From Fusobacterium necrogenes (GTDB taxonomy: Bacteria; Fusobacteriota; Fusobacteriia; Fusobacteriales; Fusobacteriaceae): a DNA stretch of 64,000 nucleotides. Numbering within the stretch: position 1 is the stretch's first letter; every line of letters starts with the position of its first letter. Made by a program: the position numbers and the translations under genes. Under the pieces are notes generated by a model. That model was not told where the DNA came from. It searched no databases and saw only the letters and a list, made by a program, of their open reading frames with translations. Where the stretch lies: contig NZ_UGGU01000003.1 of assembly GCF_900450765.1 (NCBI RefSeq), positions 1,302,001 to 1,366,000 on the forward strand, given 5' to 3'. Of this stretch, positions 53,796 through 62,455 are shown in pieces.

Positions 53796-56700
53796 TTAAG
53801 GATTTACATCGTAACTACCTCTTTTATGTGGAGTTACTGCATTATATCCTTTTTTAACAGGTGCAATTCCAGAGAATGCTCCTCCTTTAGAGAAATAATC
53901 TTCTTGAACTTCTCTATTGTTATTTATATCATTAGGAATATCTGTAACATCTTTTTTCTCTCCATCTATAGCTACATCTCCCTTAACAATTACTGAATCA
54001 ACTCCTATAGCAGAATTTACTTTCTCTTGTTTCTTTATTGTATCAGATATATATCCTGAAACTCCCATTTCTCCAATTTCTCCTATACCTGCAACAATAT
54101 CCGCTCCAGCTGCATCAGTTCTAATGGTTTCAGATTTTAGATTTATATCTCCACCTACTTCAAGTGATCCTTTTCCAGTTTCACTTCCAAGTTTAGCGGC
54201 ATCTAAATCAACATCTCCTCCAACTTTAGCAATAAAGTTTCCACCACTAGTTATTCCAGACTCATCTATTTTTTGCTGATCATTATATGTATGTCCCCCT
54301 CCAGCAGCAACAGAAAGCTGACCTCTAATAACAGTATTCGTAGTTAAATCTACTCCAGCTCTAAGAGAAGCTGTAGCGTAATAAGTATTTTTAGAACTTG
54401 TTGTTATATCACTCTTAATATTCAAATCCTTTCCTACTTCCAAATTAACATCTTTTTCAGCTGATAGATGTCCTCCATCAATATCAAGGCTTCCCTTAGT
54501 TTTAACAACTAAATTTCCACCTGATGATATATTGGAATTAACTGTCGAATTTGTATTATCTTTATTTACATCAACCCTAGTGTTTAATCCAATATGTCCT
54601 CCTACTCCTGCTCCGTATATCATATGAACACCAGCTCCTTGATGAAATCTTACATCCCCAGAACTAGAATAAGCATTTCTTGAACTCTCTTCCTTTGCAG
54701 AAGTAATTTTAATATCTCCACCAGCATTTAATGTTACATCATCAGTAGCTGATATATCAACTCCATTTAAACTCATATCCTTTTCTGTTGTAAAGTTAAC
54801 ATTTTTAGCAGTAATATTTGTAATATTTTCTTTCGAAGAAATTGAGGTATCATGTCCCATTTCATATCCAAGCATTGTTTGAACACCAGCTCCAAATAAA
54901 TTAGCAAATAATAAATTTGTAGCAATTCCAACTCCTTGTGCTGCTCCCACTGCTGGATTTAAATCTCCTCCAGCTTCTACAGATTGGACAATTTTAGCTG
55001 CAGCATCAACAAAACTACTTTCAGCTCCAAAAAGTTCTTTAAGGTGTATATTAAATCCTGTTTTTTCTTCTTTAATAATATCCTCATATTTTGTAGATTT
55101 TAAATATTTTGAATTTACATTAAGTGTTCCTGCTGCTCCAAAATTTCCTCCCCCAATATCTACACTATTTCTAGCATTTATATTGATATTCTTTCCAGAA
55201 ATATCACTTTCAGTCCAAGTTGTAGCTGTTTTGTCACTCCAATAATTCTCAACTTTTACCCCAGCTTGCAATACTACAATGGCATCAAGTATAACTCCAC
55301 CATTTCCACTTGCAAAGTTTTGCCCTTTTGCATTTGTAGTAGTTACAGGTGCTGGCATTCCAAGTGCATCCCATGTTTCTTTGAAAGAAACACCATCAAC
55401 CGGATAAATGGCACCTCCAAGTCCACCTTCACCTATTGCAAATACTCCAGCTCCAATAGAACGTACACTCTCTTTTGTCTCATTTTTACCAGCTTCAAAT
55501 GTTACATTATTTCCTGCATCAAAATTAGCTTCTCCCTTTACCTCTACTTTTCCTCCAACTACTTTGATGTCATTTCCTGCACTTATATTTAAATCTCCAT
55601 CACCAGTTATATTACTTCCTTTACTTAATGATGCTTCTTTACTTGTTTTTGTTGAACTACCTCCAAATACTTGATATACATCTTTTCTTGTACTTTCCTT
55701 TATCTCATCTCTTCCATCTATTATATTTACATCATGTTTTGCTGAAATATTAGTGCTTCCATTTGAATTAATATTACTTCCTTTTATTGTCGCATCATGT
55801 CCAGCTGATATATATACATCTCCATTTGTATTTATATTTGATCCATGTGATAATGATGCATTAAAATCTTTTGATCTATATTCTGATGTTAATAACCCTC
55901 TTACTGTATCTAAAGTTCTTCCTGAGCTTGAAATATGTACTACATCAGCTGAATCTTCTACAGTAACATTATCTTCTGCGCTTATACTTATTGTATTTGA
56001 TTTACTTTTCTCTGCAATCTTTTCATCTACATCATTTGTTGATAAATCGCTTCCCTTTATATTTACATTTTTTCCACTAATATTAATATTTGAACCTTTA
56101 ACTTCTGTTCCATTTGAAAGAGCACTACTTCCTGATTCATTAGAATATCCTTTATCACTATATTCATGCTTATATTCAGAAGAGACAGTGTATATATCTT
56201 CTATATTAACATCGCCACCAGCATTAATATAAATACTTCCAGCATCTCCTGCTATAACATCTTTAGAATCTTTAGCAAAAAGTTCTTTATAATAATTTAT
56301 ATCTTTTACTACTTCTACATTTTCAACTACTTCATTTCCATTACCTTGACTAACATCTTGAGTAGTTGTTGCCTCTTGTGTATCATTAGTTCTAACTTCA
56401 TATCCTGAAGCTGTTAACGACCCACCTTTTATGTTAATATTACCAGTAGCATCTACTTGAATTCCATTATTAGCTTCTATACCTGCTTTATCAGAAATAA
56501 TTTGATTTCCTTTTTCATCAATTCCTAATGTAGACTCTATGTTGACATCATTTCCACTAACAATTACATTATCACCTTTGAGGCTACCACCTATCATATT
56601 AATATTACCAGTAGCATCTACAGCAATATTTTTATCTGCGCTAATTCCTCCACTCATTCCACCAGAACTATTATTAGTAATATTTCCTGAAGATTTTATA

Positions 56701-59700
56701 ATAACATTACCAGCAACATCAATATTTCCATTAGTATTACTAAATGATGTATTGTCACTTATAAAGTCTCCTCCAGCTTTTATAGTTGAAGTTCCACCAT
56801 TACCCTGATTTTGCGCTATATCTATTCTACTATTTTTAGATAAATATAATTGTGGAGCTAAAACTTTTTGTCCGTTAACCTCTACCTCAACATACCATAC
56901 TATATCATGCTCTAAGTTGTTAATTTGTTCTTGTGTTAAAGCTTTTCCGAGTTGAAGTCCAAGTGCAGTAGACACTTTTGCTGCATTATTAATAAGAGCT
57001 TGAATATCCTGTGCATTAATATCTTTTACATAACCAAGTCCTTTTTGAATCATATCTTTAATTAATAAATAATCGTAATATGCATCCCCTAGAACTGATG
57101 ATGTTTTATTTTTATCATATCCTAATTGCTCAAAGAAATAATCAGAACCATAGAAATTATTAGGATCAATAAATTCTATATTAGTTTCAAATAAAGGCTC
57201 TCCAGGTTGTGGATCTCCTACTACAGGTTTAAACAATCCATTTTCACCAGTTGGAACATCTATAAAGATTATAGGATTTACAGTTCCTGATACAGCTATT
57301 GTTCCTGCTAAGTTTCCTGTTTCAGCAGTTATAGTCACTCCATCTATAGTTATACTTCCAGTTGCTAATTCTACATCATGAGGATATTTTATACCATTCA
57401 CTTCTTTGATATCGTTTATATTTGCAATATTTACTCCTAAACTTCCTTCGATACCATCAACAACATTCTCTCCTATAGTGATATTTACGCTTTTGTTTCC
57501 TCCACTTTCTCCACCATTATTTACTAAACTTCCATCAGTGTGAGTAAAATTTCCTCCTGCTAATATTTGAGCATTTCCATTAGCTGCATAATATTTAAAA
57601 TTAGCATCTAAATTCCATTTATCTTGAGAAATAGGTTTACTCTTATCTTTCCAATCGCTACCAAGAACACTTGAAAGTGCCTTATTAAGTAGTTCATTAT
57701 CATTTAAAGCTAAAGCTCTATAATATGCTTCTCTTCCTTTTCCTAAGTATCCTTGAGTCAATGCATCATATAGACTTCCTTCAAAAGATACTCCAGAATT
57801 TCCATGCGCATTAGTTAAATAAAGTTTTGTTTGCCATGAAAGTTTAACTTTAATAAGTTTTAAAAGTTCTATTACATCAACTTCTTTATAAGATGTATTA
57901 TTTTGAATATCCCCTTTTATAGTTATATCCTTAGCTGCTGCAATAGTACCAGATTCATTTAAAACTTTGGTTGTAGCTCCTGTATCACCAATTATATTTA
58001 TATTTCCTGCAGCTTCTATTGTTGCTTTATCTGTTACTACGCTATTATTTTCAATAACTGGTACCCAAACCTCTGTAGTATCTAAGTGATAATTGAAAGT
58101 ATCATCCCATCTTACTGTATGTTTTGAATTTTCGGTTCCTACAACATCATATTTGATATCAACTTTACTCTTATTAAGAAGAACATCTGTTTTAATACTT
58201 AAATCTTTACCACTACTTATAGTTCCAGCATCATTTATAATAGCTTTAGCTTTTAGACTCATATCTCCTTTGCTCATAATAAGAGAGTTTAATTTTAAAT
58301 ATATTTTTTCAAGAGCTTCTATAAGAAGATTTTGTCCAGCCCAAATAGTTGTACCTTCTTGATTTAAAACATTAGTAGCTTTTAAATTAACATCTTTATT
58401 TCCAACTATCATTCCTTCATTAACTATATCTCCAGAAGTTGATATAGTTATACTTCCAGGAGTTTGGAATTTTTTAACATTAATATCTCCAACAACATTT
58501 TCAAGAGTGATATCTCCATTACTTATCATAGTACCAGCAACAGTATTAGCGCTTGAATTAGCAAAACTACTACGGAATCCACTACTTAAATTTTGTCTTG
58601 AAGAATCAAGCGAAACTCTTGTACTTTCACCAGTCATTAATGTACCTGTATTATTTAATGATCCTGTCTTTACATCTATATTTTTAGCTGAAAGCTCTCC
58701 AGTATTTGTGAAAGATTTAGAATCTACTTTCAAATTATTTTCAGTCTGAACTTTACCAGCTAATGATACATCACTAGAAGAAGCTTCTATATCTATATTA
58801 CCTTTAGCTTTTAACTCTTTCATTGATTGAGTTATTCCATTTCCCAAATTAGATATACTTAATTCTGAATTTGATTGGATAGAGTTAGTATTAGAGAAAG
58901 AATTATCAACGGTTATTGAAACTCCATTTCCAACAACTTCTCCACTATTTAAAAAGTTTTTAGATTTTAAACTTATTTTATCAGTTGAAGAAAGATCTCC
59001 GCTATTACTTATATCTTCAGATACATCAGTTACTATTTTACCATTAGCAATCAATTTTCCAGCATTTGTAAGAGATGATCCTCCTATATTTATATCTCCA
59101 TTTACATTAATATTTCCGTTATTTAAAGTACTTCCATTAGCTACCTTTAATATTTCTCCAACTAATAGTTCTCCACTATTATTAACTCCTCCATTTATAT
59201 TTAAGGATTTTCCTACAGATGCTGTAGCTCCTGATTTATTCGAGAAGTTTCCTGTCAGATTTAAGCCTCCTCCAGTTTCTAACTTACCAGAGTTTTCTAA
59301 CTTAGATGAAGTAATATCTACATTACCTCCAACACTTAAATTGTGTGAATTAAAATCTCCAGATATATTTGCGCTTAAGTTCTCCTTAATTGTTAAATCT
59401 TTTGAACTAAAACTCTTACCCTTAACATCTAAGTTCTTTCCTACTGACATTACTCCATTATTTTTAATTGAATCTTCTGATTTTAAACTTACATCACCTT
59501 TAGTTATTACTATTCCATTATTTTCTAAAGTTGTTTTAGTTGTTATCGCTAAAGTTTCTCCTTCTATCACACCTAAATCAGAAAAAGCTGCTATCTTAGC
59601 TTTTAGCTCTGCTAATTCTTCCGCGCTTAAATTTTCTGAATTTAACTTTTGCAATAACTCTAAATACTCTTTTATTCTTTCTTCATTTCCATTAGAAACA

Positions 59701-62081
59701 AAACTATCACCACTGATTATAATTTTCTTCCCAGCAGTTATTCTTTGAGTATTCACTATTTTTCCAAGAGCTTCAATTAAAAGATTATCTCCAGCTTGTA
59801 ATACCCCTGAATTAATAACGCTACCAGTTTCTAGAGTAAGATCTTTTTGTGAAGTAACAACTCCTTTATTTTCAAAAGACTCTTTTGTAGTTATTTTAAC
59901 ATTATCTCCAGATAATACTCCAAGCATTCCTGTTTTAGATAAGATATCTTTTAAATTATTTAATTTATTTTTAACCTCTTCTAATCCACTTAAAGTAGCT
60001 TTTAATTCTGCAAGTTGCGCTGGATCTTTTTCAGCTGCTATTTTCTTATTTAACTCTGATATAGAATTTTCTACTTTTGTTAACTCCTCCTCAGAATATT
60101 GATATAGAGCTCCTAAATATTTCTCTATCTCTTCTGAGCTTCCAGCATTGAGAAGTTCTTTAACATTTATAACTAAATCTTTTACAGCCGTTATATGTCC
60201 CGCATTTAAAAATTTACCTTGTACAGCTTGAATTAATATAGAATCTGCACCTAGTTTTCCTGTATTTGTTAGATTATTTGCGCTTATTAACTTAAGATCT
60301 TTTGTAGCTAATATCTCTCCATTATTAACTAATTCTCCAACAGTAGTAGTTAGAATAATATTTCCATCACTAGCAATAACTTTTCCATTTAAAGCATTTA
60401 TAAGTTCTTGAGCAGTGATAGTTATATCTTTTGCTGATATATTTCCATAGTTTTCAAATTTTCCTTTTAAAACTTCAATTTTTAATTTTCCATTAGGATC
60501 TACTACCTCATTTAACTCTTTTTTATTTTCTCTAATCTCTCCTTTGTTAACAAAAGAAGAATTAGCTGTTAACTCAAGATCACTTCCTTTTAATAAAGCA
60601 TTCTTTTCATTTAATAAGCTTTCAGCAGTAATAGTTAATTTTCCATCTGCAGAAATAATTCCTTTATTTACTAATTCTTTAGTAAATATTTCTACATCTT
60701 TACCTATTATTCCTGTACTTACCCATGTAATCTCTTCTGAAGAATAAACTTTTCCACTTTCAATATCTTTTACTTGAAGTGATCCATCACTATTTGATAC
60801 TATTACTAACTTATTAGAATCAACTCCTGATACTGTAGGAATTAGTACTCCTTGTACATCTAACTTCTCTGAAAGCTTTAAAGTTATAGAATTTTTACTT
60901 ATCAATCTAGCAGAAGTCTTATCTTGTAAAGTTAATCCTTTAGCAGAAATAACTATATTTCCTCCAGTAGATTGAACGGCTGATCTTATAGTTCCATTTC
61001 CTTCTAATTCAAGAGTAATATCATTCTCTGCTGAAATAGAATTAATTTGATCTTTTCCAGCAACTTTTATGATTCCACCTTTTGTTTCTAGATCTTTTCC
61101 TTTGAGTTTTACACCTTTCTTCGCGTTAAGTGTAGCTACTGAAATATTTCCATTAGCTTCAATCGCTATATCACCTTCACTGAATATAGCTCCTTCATGT
61201 TTTACTCCAAGTCCTTGATCAGTACTGATAAGTCTAATATTTCTTCCATACATAGCACCTAATCCAGTAGCATATATACCATACTTATCTTGTTTACTAT
61301 CAGAAGAAGATTTTATAATAGGATTACTAAAATCTCCCTTCTTTAATTCAATTTTATTTTGTCCTGCGATTAAAGTAATATCAGGAGTTTTTTCTTCCTT
61401 TATAGCAGATATTTCGTTGTGTATCTCAATACTTCTTGCCAAAACATTGAAATAATCTCCACTAGTTCCAACTCCATTTAAAAGAACATTTCCTTTTTGT
61501 ACATCAAAATTAATATTAGAGTCATCCTTTAGAACTTTACCAGTACTTAAAGTAACTCCATTAGTATTAATAAAGGTAGCTCCATTGACATTTATTCCAT
61601 TTTCATTAGCAAGTATGAAATCAGCTCTTTTACCAAAAACTTCAATGGTTCCATCTATATTAGATACTTTATTTCCACTAACTTCATTCAAAATAGTAGT
61701 AGCACTACTATTTAAGTTAGGGTTTTTAGTTACATACCCACCAATTTGTGAGACTCCATGCTCAGTACTATTGTTAAATATAAGCCCATTCCCTGCACCG
61801 ACACTTAAATCAGTAAATTTGTTGTGAGAAATCCCATTTTTATCAGGATTAACAATATTAACAACATCTGTTCCATTAGCAGAATTTCCTAAAGTTGGAG
61901 CATTGTTTCCCTGAACAGGAATAACAGTGTTTCTAGCTCTCAAATCTCTAGCTAAAATAACTTCTTCAGTAGTCCCCAATCCCCCAGTAATTAAGAAGCT
62001 AACGATTAGAGCTAGTGTAATACTCTTTCTTTTTTTAAGATTGTGTTTTAAAATTTTTTCTGACAGTTTAAAGTCTTTCAT
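53796..62081 (-). CDS. Giant filamentous haemagglutinin-like adhesin (TpsA/CdiA-type exoprotein)
   Basis: A 2761-residue exported protein. Residues 1-45 are an extended signal peptide with a basic N-region (HNLKKRKS) and a hydrophobic core. About 50-300 is the TPS haemagglutination domain, with NENGINVNGATFINTNG near 157. Then come long tracts of FHA-type beta-helix repeats, and two helical inserts (about 644-717 and 795-842). The last third contains CdiA-like FHA-2 repeats (SAGHDATIKGSNI, SAGNDIKVVGGKV) and a small Ala/Gly-rich hydrophobic part near 2354-2407. No VENN motif, pretoxin region or toxin domain is seen, so it looks like an adhesin and not a CDI effector. No TpsB transporter gene is adjacent in the window. 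Start at 62081 with AGGTGAT upstream. Confidence 0.88.
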   Translation of the reverse strand: MKDFKLSEKILKHNLKKRKSITLALIVSFLITGGLGTTEEVILARDLRARNTVIPVQGNNAPTLGNSANGTDVVNIVNPDKNGISHNKFTDLSVGAGNGLIFNNSTEHGVSQIGGYVTKNPNLNSSATTILNEVSGNKVSNIDGTIEVFGKRADFILANENGINVNGATFINTNGVTLSTGKVLKDDSNINFDVQKGNVLLNGVGTSGDYFNVLARSIEIHNEISAIKEEKTPDITLIAGQNKIELKKGDFSNPIIKSSSDSKQDKYGIYATGLGAMYGRNIRLISTDQGLGVKHEGAIFSEGDIAIEANGNISVATLNAKKGVKLKGKDLETKGGIIKVAGKDQINSISAENDITLELEGNGTIRSAVQSTGGNIVISAKGLTLQDKTSARLISKNSITLKLSEKLDVQGVLIPTVSGVDSNKLVIVSNSDGSLQVKDIESGKVYSSEEITWVSTGIIGKDVEIFTKELVNKGIISADGKLTITAESLLNEKNALLKGSDLELTANSSFVNKGEIRENKKELNEVVDPNGKLKIEVLKGKFENYGNISAKDITITAQELINALNGKVIASDGNIILTTTVGELVNNGEILATKDLKLISANNLTNTGKLGADSILIQAVQGKFLNAGHITAVKDLVINVKELLNAGSSEEIEKYLGALYQYSEEELTKVENSISELNKKIAAEKDPAQLAELKATLSGLEEVKNKLNNLKDILSKTGMLGVLSGDNVKITTKESFENKGVVTSQKDLTLETGSVINSGVLQAGDNLLIEALGKIVNTQRITAGKKIIISGDSFVSNGNEERIKEYLELLQKLNSENLSAEELAELKAKIAAFSDLGVIEGETLAITTKTTLENNGIVITKGDVSLKSEDSIKNNGVMSVGKNLDVKGKSFSSKDLTIKENLSANISGDFNSHNLSVGGNVDITSSKLENSGKLETGGGLNLTGNFSNKSGATASVGKSLNINGGVNNSGELLVGEILKVANGSTLNNGNINVNGDINIGGSSLTNAGKLIANGKIVTDVSEDISNSGDLSSTDKISLKSKNFLNSGEVVGNGVSITVDNSFSNTNSIQSNSELSISNLGNGITQSMKELKAKGNIDIEASSSDVSLAGKVQTENNLKVDSKSFTNTGELSAKNIDVKTGSLNNTGTLMTGESTRVSLDSSRQNLSSGFRSSFANSSANTVAGTMISNGDITLENVVGDINVKKFQTPGSITISTSGDIVNEGMIVGNKDVNLKATNVLNQEGTTIWAGQNLLIEALEKIYLKLNSLIMSKGDMSLKAKAIINDAGTISSGKDLSIKTDVLLNKSKVDIKYDVVGTENSKHTVRWDDTFNYHLDTTEVWVPVIENNSVVTDKATIEAAGNINIIGDTGATTKVLNESGTIAAAKDITIKGDIQNNTSYKEVDVIELLKLIKVKLSWQTKLYLTNAHGNSGVSFEGSLYDALTQGYLGKGREAYYRALALNDNELLNKALSSVLGSDWKDKSKPISQDKWNLDANFKYYAANGNAQILAGGNFTHTDGSLVNNGGESGGNKSVNITIGENVVDGIEGSLGVNIANINDIKEVNGIKYPHDVELATGSITIDGVTITAETGNLAGTIAVSGTVNPIIFIDVPTGENGLFKPVVGDPQPGEPLFETNIEFIDPNNFYGSDYFFEQLGYDKNKTSSVLGDAYYDYLLIKDMIQKGLGYVKDINAQDIQALINNAAKVSTALGLQLGKALTQEQINNLEHDIVWYVEVEVNGQKVLAPQLYLSKNSRIDIAQNQGNGGTSTIKAGGDFISDNTSFSNTNGNIDVAGNVIIKSSGNITNNSSGGMSGGISADKNIAVDATGNINMIGGSLKGDNVIVSGNDVNIESTLGIDEKGNQIISDKAGIEANNGIQVDATGNINIKGGSLTASGYEVRTNDTQEATTTQDVSQGNGNEVVENVEVVKDINYYKELFAKDSKDVIAGDAGSIYINAGGDVNIEDIYTVSSEYKHEYSDKGYSNESGSSALSNGTEVKGSNINISGKNVNIKGSDLSTNDVDEKIAEKSKSNTISISAEDNVTVEDSADVVHISSSGRTLDTVRGLLTSEYRSKDFNASLSHGSNINTNGDVYISAGHDATIKGSNINSNGSTNISAKHDVNIIDGRDEIKESTRKDVYQVFGGSSTKTSKEASLSKGSNITGDGDLNISAGNDIKVVGGKVEVKGEANFDAGNNVTFEAGKNETKESVRSIGAGVFAIGEGGLGGAIYPVDGVSFKETWDALGMPAPVTTTNAKGQNFASGNGGVILDAIVVLQAGVKVENYWSDKTATTWTESDISGKNININARNSVDIGGGNFGAAGTLNVNSKYLKSTKYEDIIKEEKTGFNIHLKELFGAESSFVDAAAKIVQSVEAGGDLNPAVGAAQGVGIATNLLFANLFGAGVQTMLGYEMGHDTSISSKENITNITAKNVNFTTEKDMSLNGVDISATDDVTLNAGGDIKITSAKEESSRNAYSSSGDVRFHQGAGVHMIYGAGVGGHIGLNTRVDVNKDNTNSTVNSNISSGGNLVVKTKGSLDIDGGHLSAEKDVNLEVGKDLNIKSDITTSSKNTYYATASLRAGVDLTTNTVIRGQLSVAAGGGHTYNDQQKIDESGITSGGNFIAKVGGDVDLDAAKLGSETGKGSLEVGGDINLKSETIRTDAAGADIVAGIGEIGEMGVSGYISDTIKKQEKVNSAIGVDSVIVKGDVAIDGEKKDVTDIPNDINNNREVQEDYFSKGGAFSGIAPVKKGYNAVTPHKRGSYDVNP

Positions 62082-62140
62082 TTGATTAAATCACCTCATA
62101 CCCAAATATCCCCTAAAACATCTTATCATATTCAGAAAAG

Positions 62141-62195
62141 TAGAAGGTACAACTATATTAATCCATATAACAGTATGGAGCAGTTGTACCTTCTA
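62141..62195 (-). promoter_or_regulatory. Stem-loop in the 5' leader of the adhesin mRNA
   Basis: TAGAAGGTACAACT (62141-62154) and AGTTGTACCTTCTA (62182-62195) are perfectly complementary over 14 bases. A second pairing, CCATA with TATGG, is possible inside the 27-base loop. On the minus strand only a short T run follows, so it may be an attenuator, a stabiliser or a regulator-binding structure. Confidence 0.6.
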
Positions 62196-62233
62196 GTAAA
62201 GTCTTCTGTCAATAAGTAAAATAAATATTTGAA

Positions 62234-62262
62234 ATCATACTAATTTTATCATACTTTATAAA
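62234..62262 (-). promoter_or_regulatory. Candidate promoter for the adhesin gene
   Basis: On the minus strand TTTATA (62257-62262) and TATGAT (62234-62239) are 17 bases apart. The AGTATGAT sequence occurs twice here, so the exact -10 is uncertain. Transcription would begin near 62226 and give a leader of about 145 bases. Confidence 0.4.
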
Positions 62263-62455
62263 AATTTTTTTTCTTTTTAAGAAATTAAAATAAAGTTTCA
62301 TTTTAAGTTTTATATAAAAACATTAATGTTGATTTAAAGAATTTCACTAATCTTTTTTACCATCCTTTCTTTTATAAATAAAACATTTTTATCTAATATA
62401 AAACATTTTATAAAGTTGACTTTTAAAATCAATTTTTTAAATTCTTTTTTAGGAA

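Larger units (their letters stand above)
62082..62455. other. 374-base intergenic region upstream of the adhesin gene
   Basis: No credible gene is seen in either strand. Besides the hairpin and candidate promoter listed separately, it is a very AT-rich stretch with a short tandem of ATAAAACATTTT (62378-62389 and 62398-62409). No immunity-type or transporter gene is present. Confidence 0.6.

Noticed and set aside
53796-54100. Toxin domain at the end of the adhesin
   Set aside because: The last 100 residues are short polar repeats and a basic tail with no VENN motif, pretoxin boundary or catalytic-looking motif.
53917-61827. Many plus-strand frames of 60-160 codons opposite the adhesin gene
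   Set aside because: They are shadows of the repetitive adhesin coding sequence, rich in Ser/Pro/Phe, without ribosome binding sites.
62378-62412. Two copies of ATAAAACATTTT in the region upstream of the adhesin
   Set aside because: Short, two copies only and very AT-rich; expected by chance in this base composition and not a CRISPR array.
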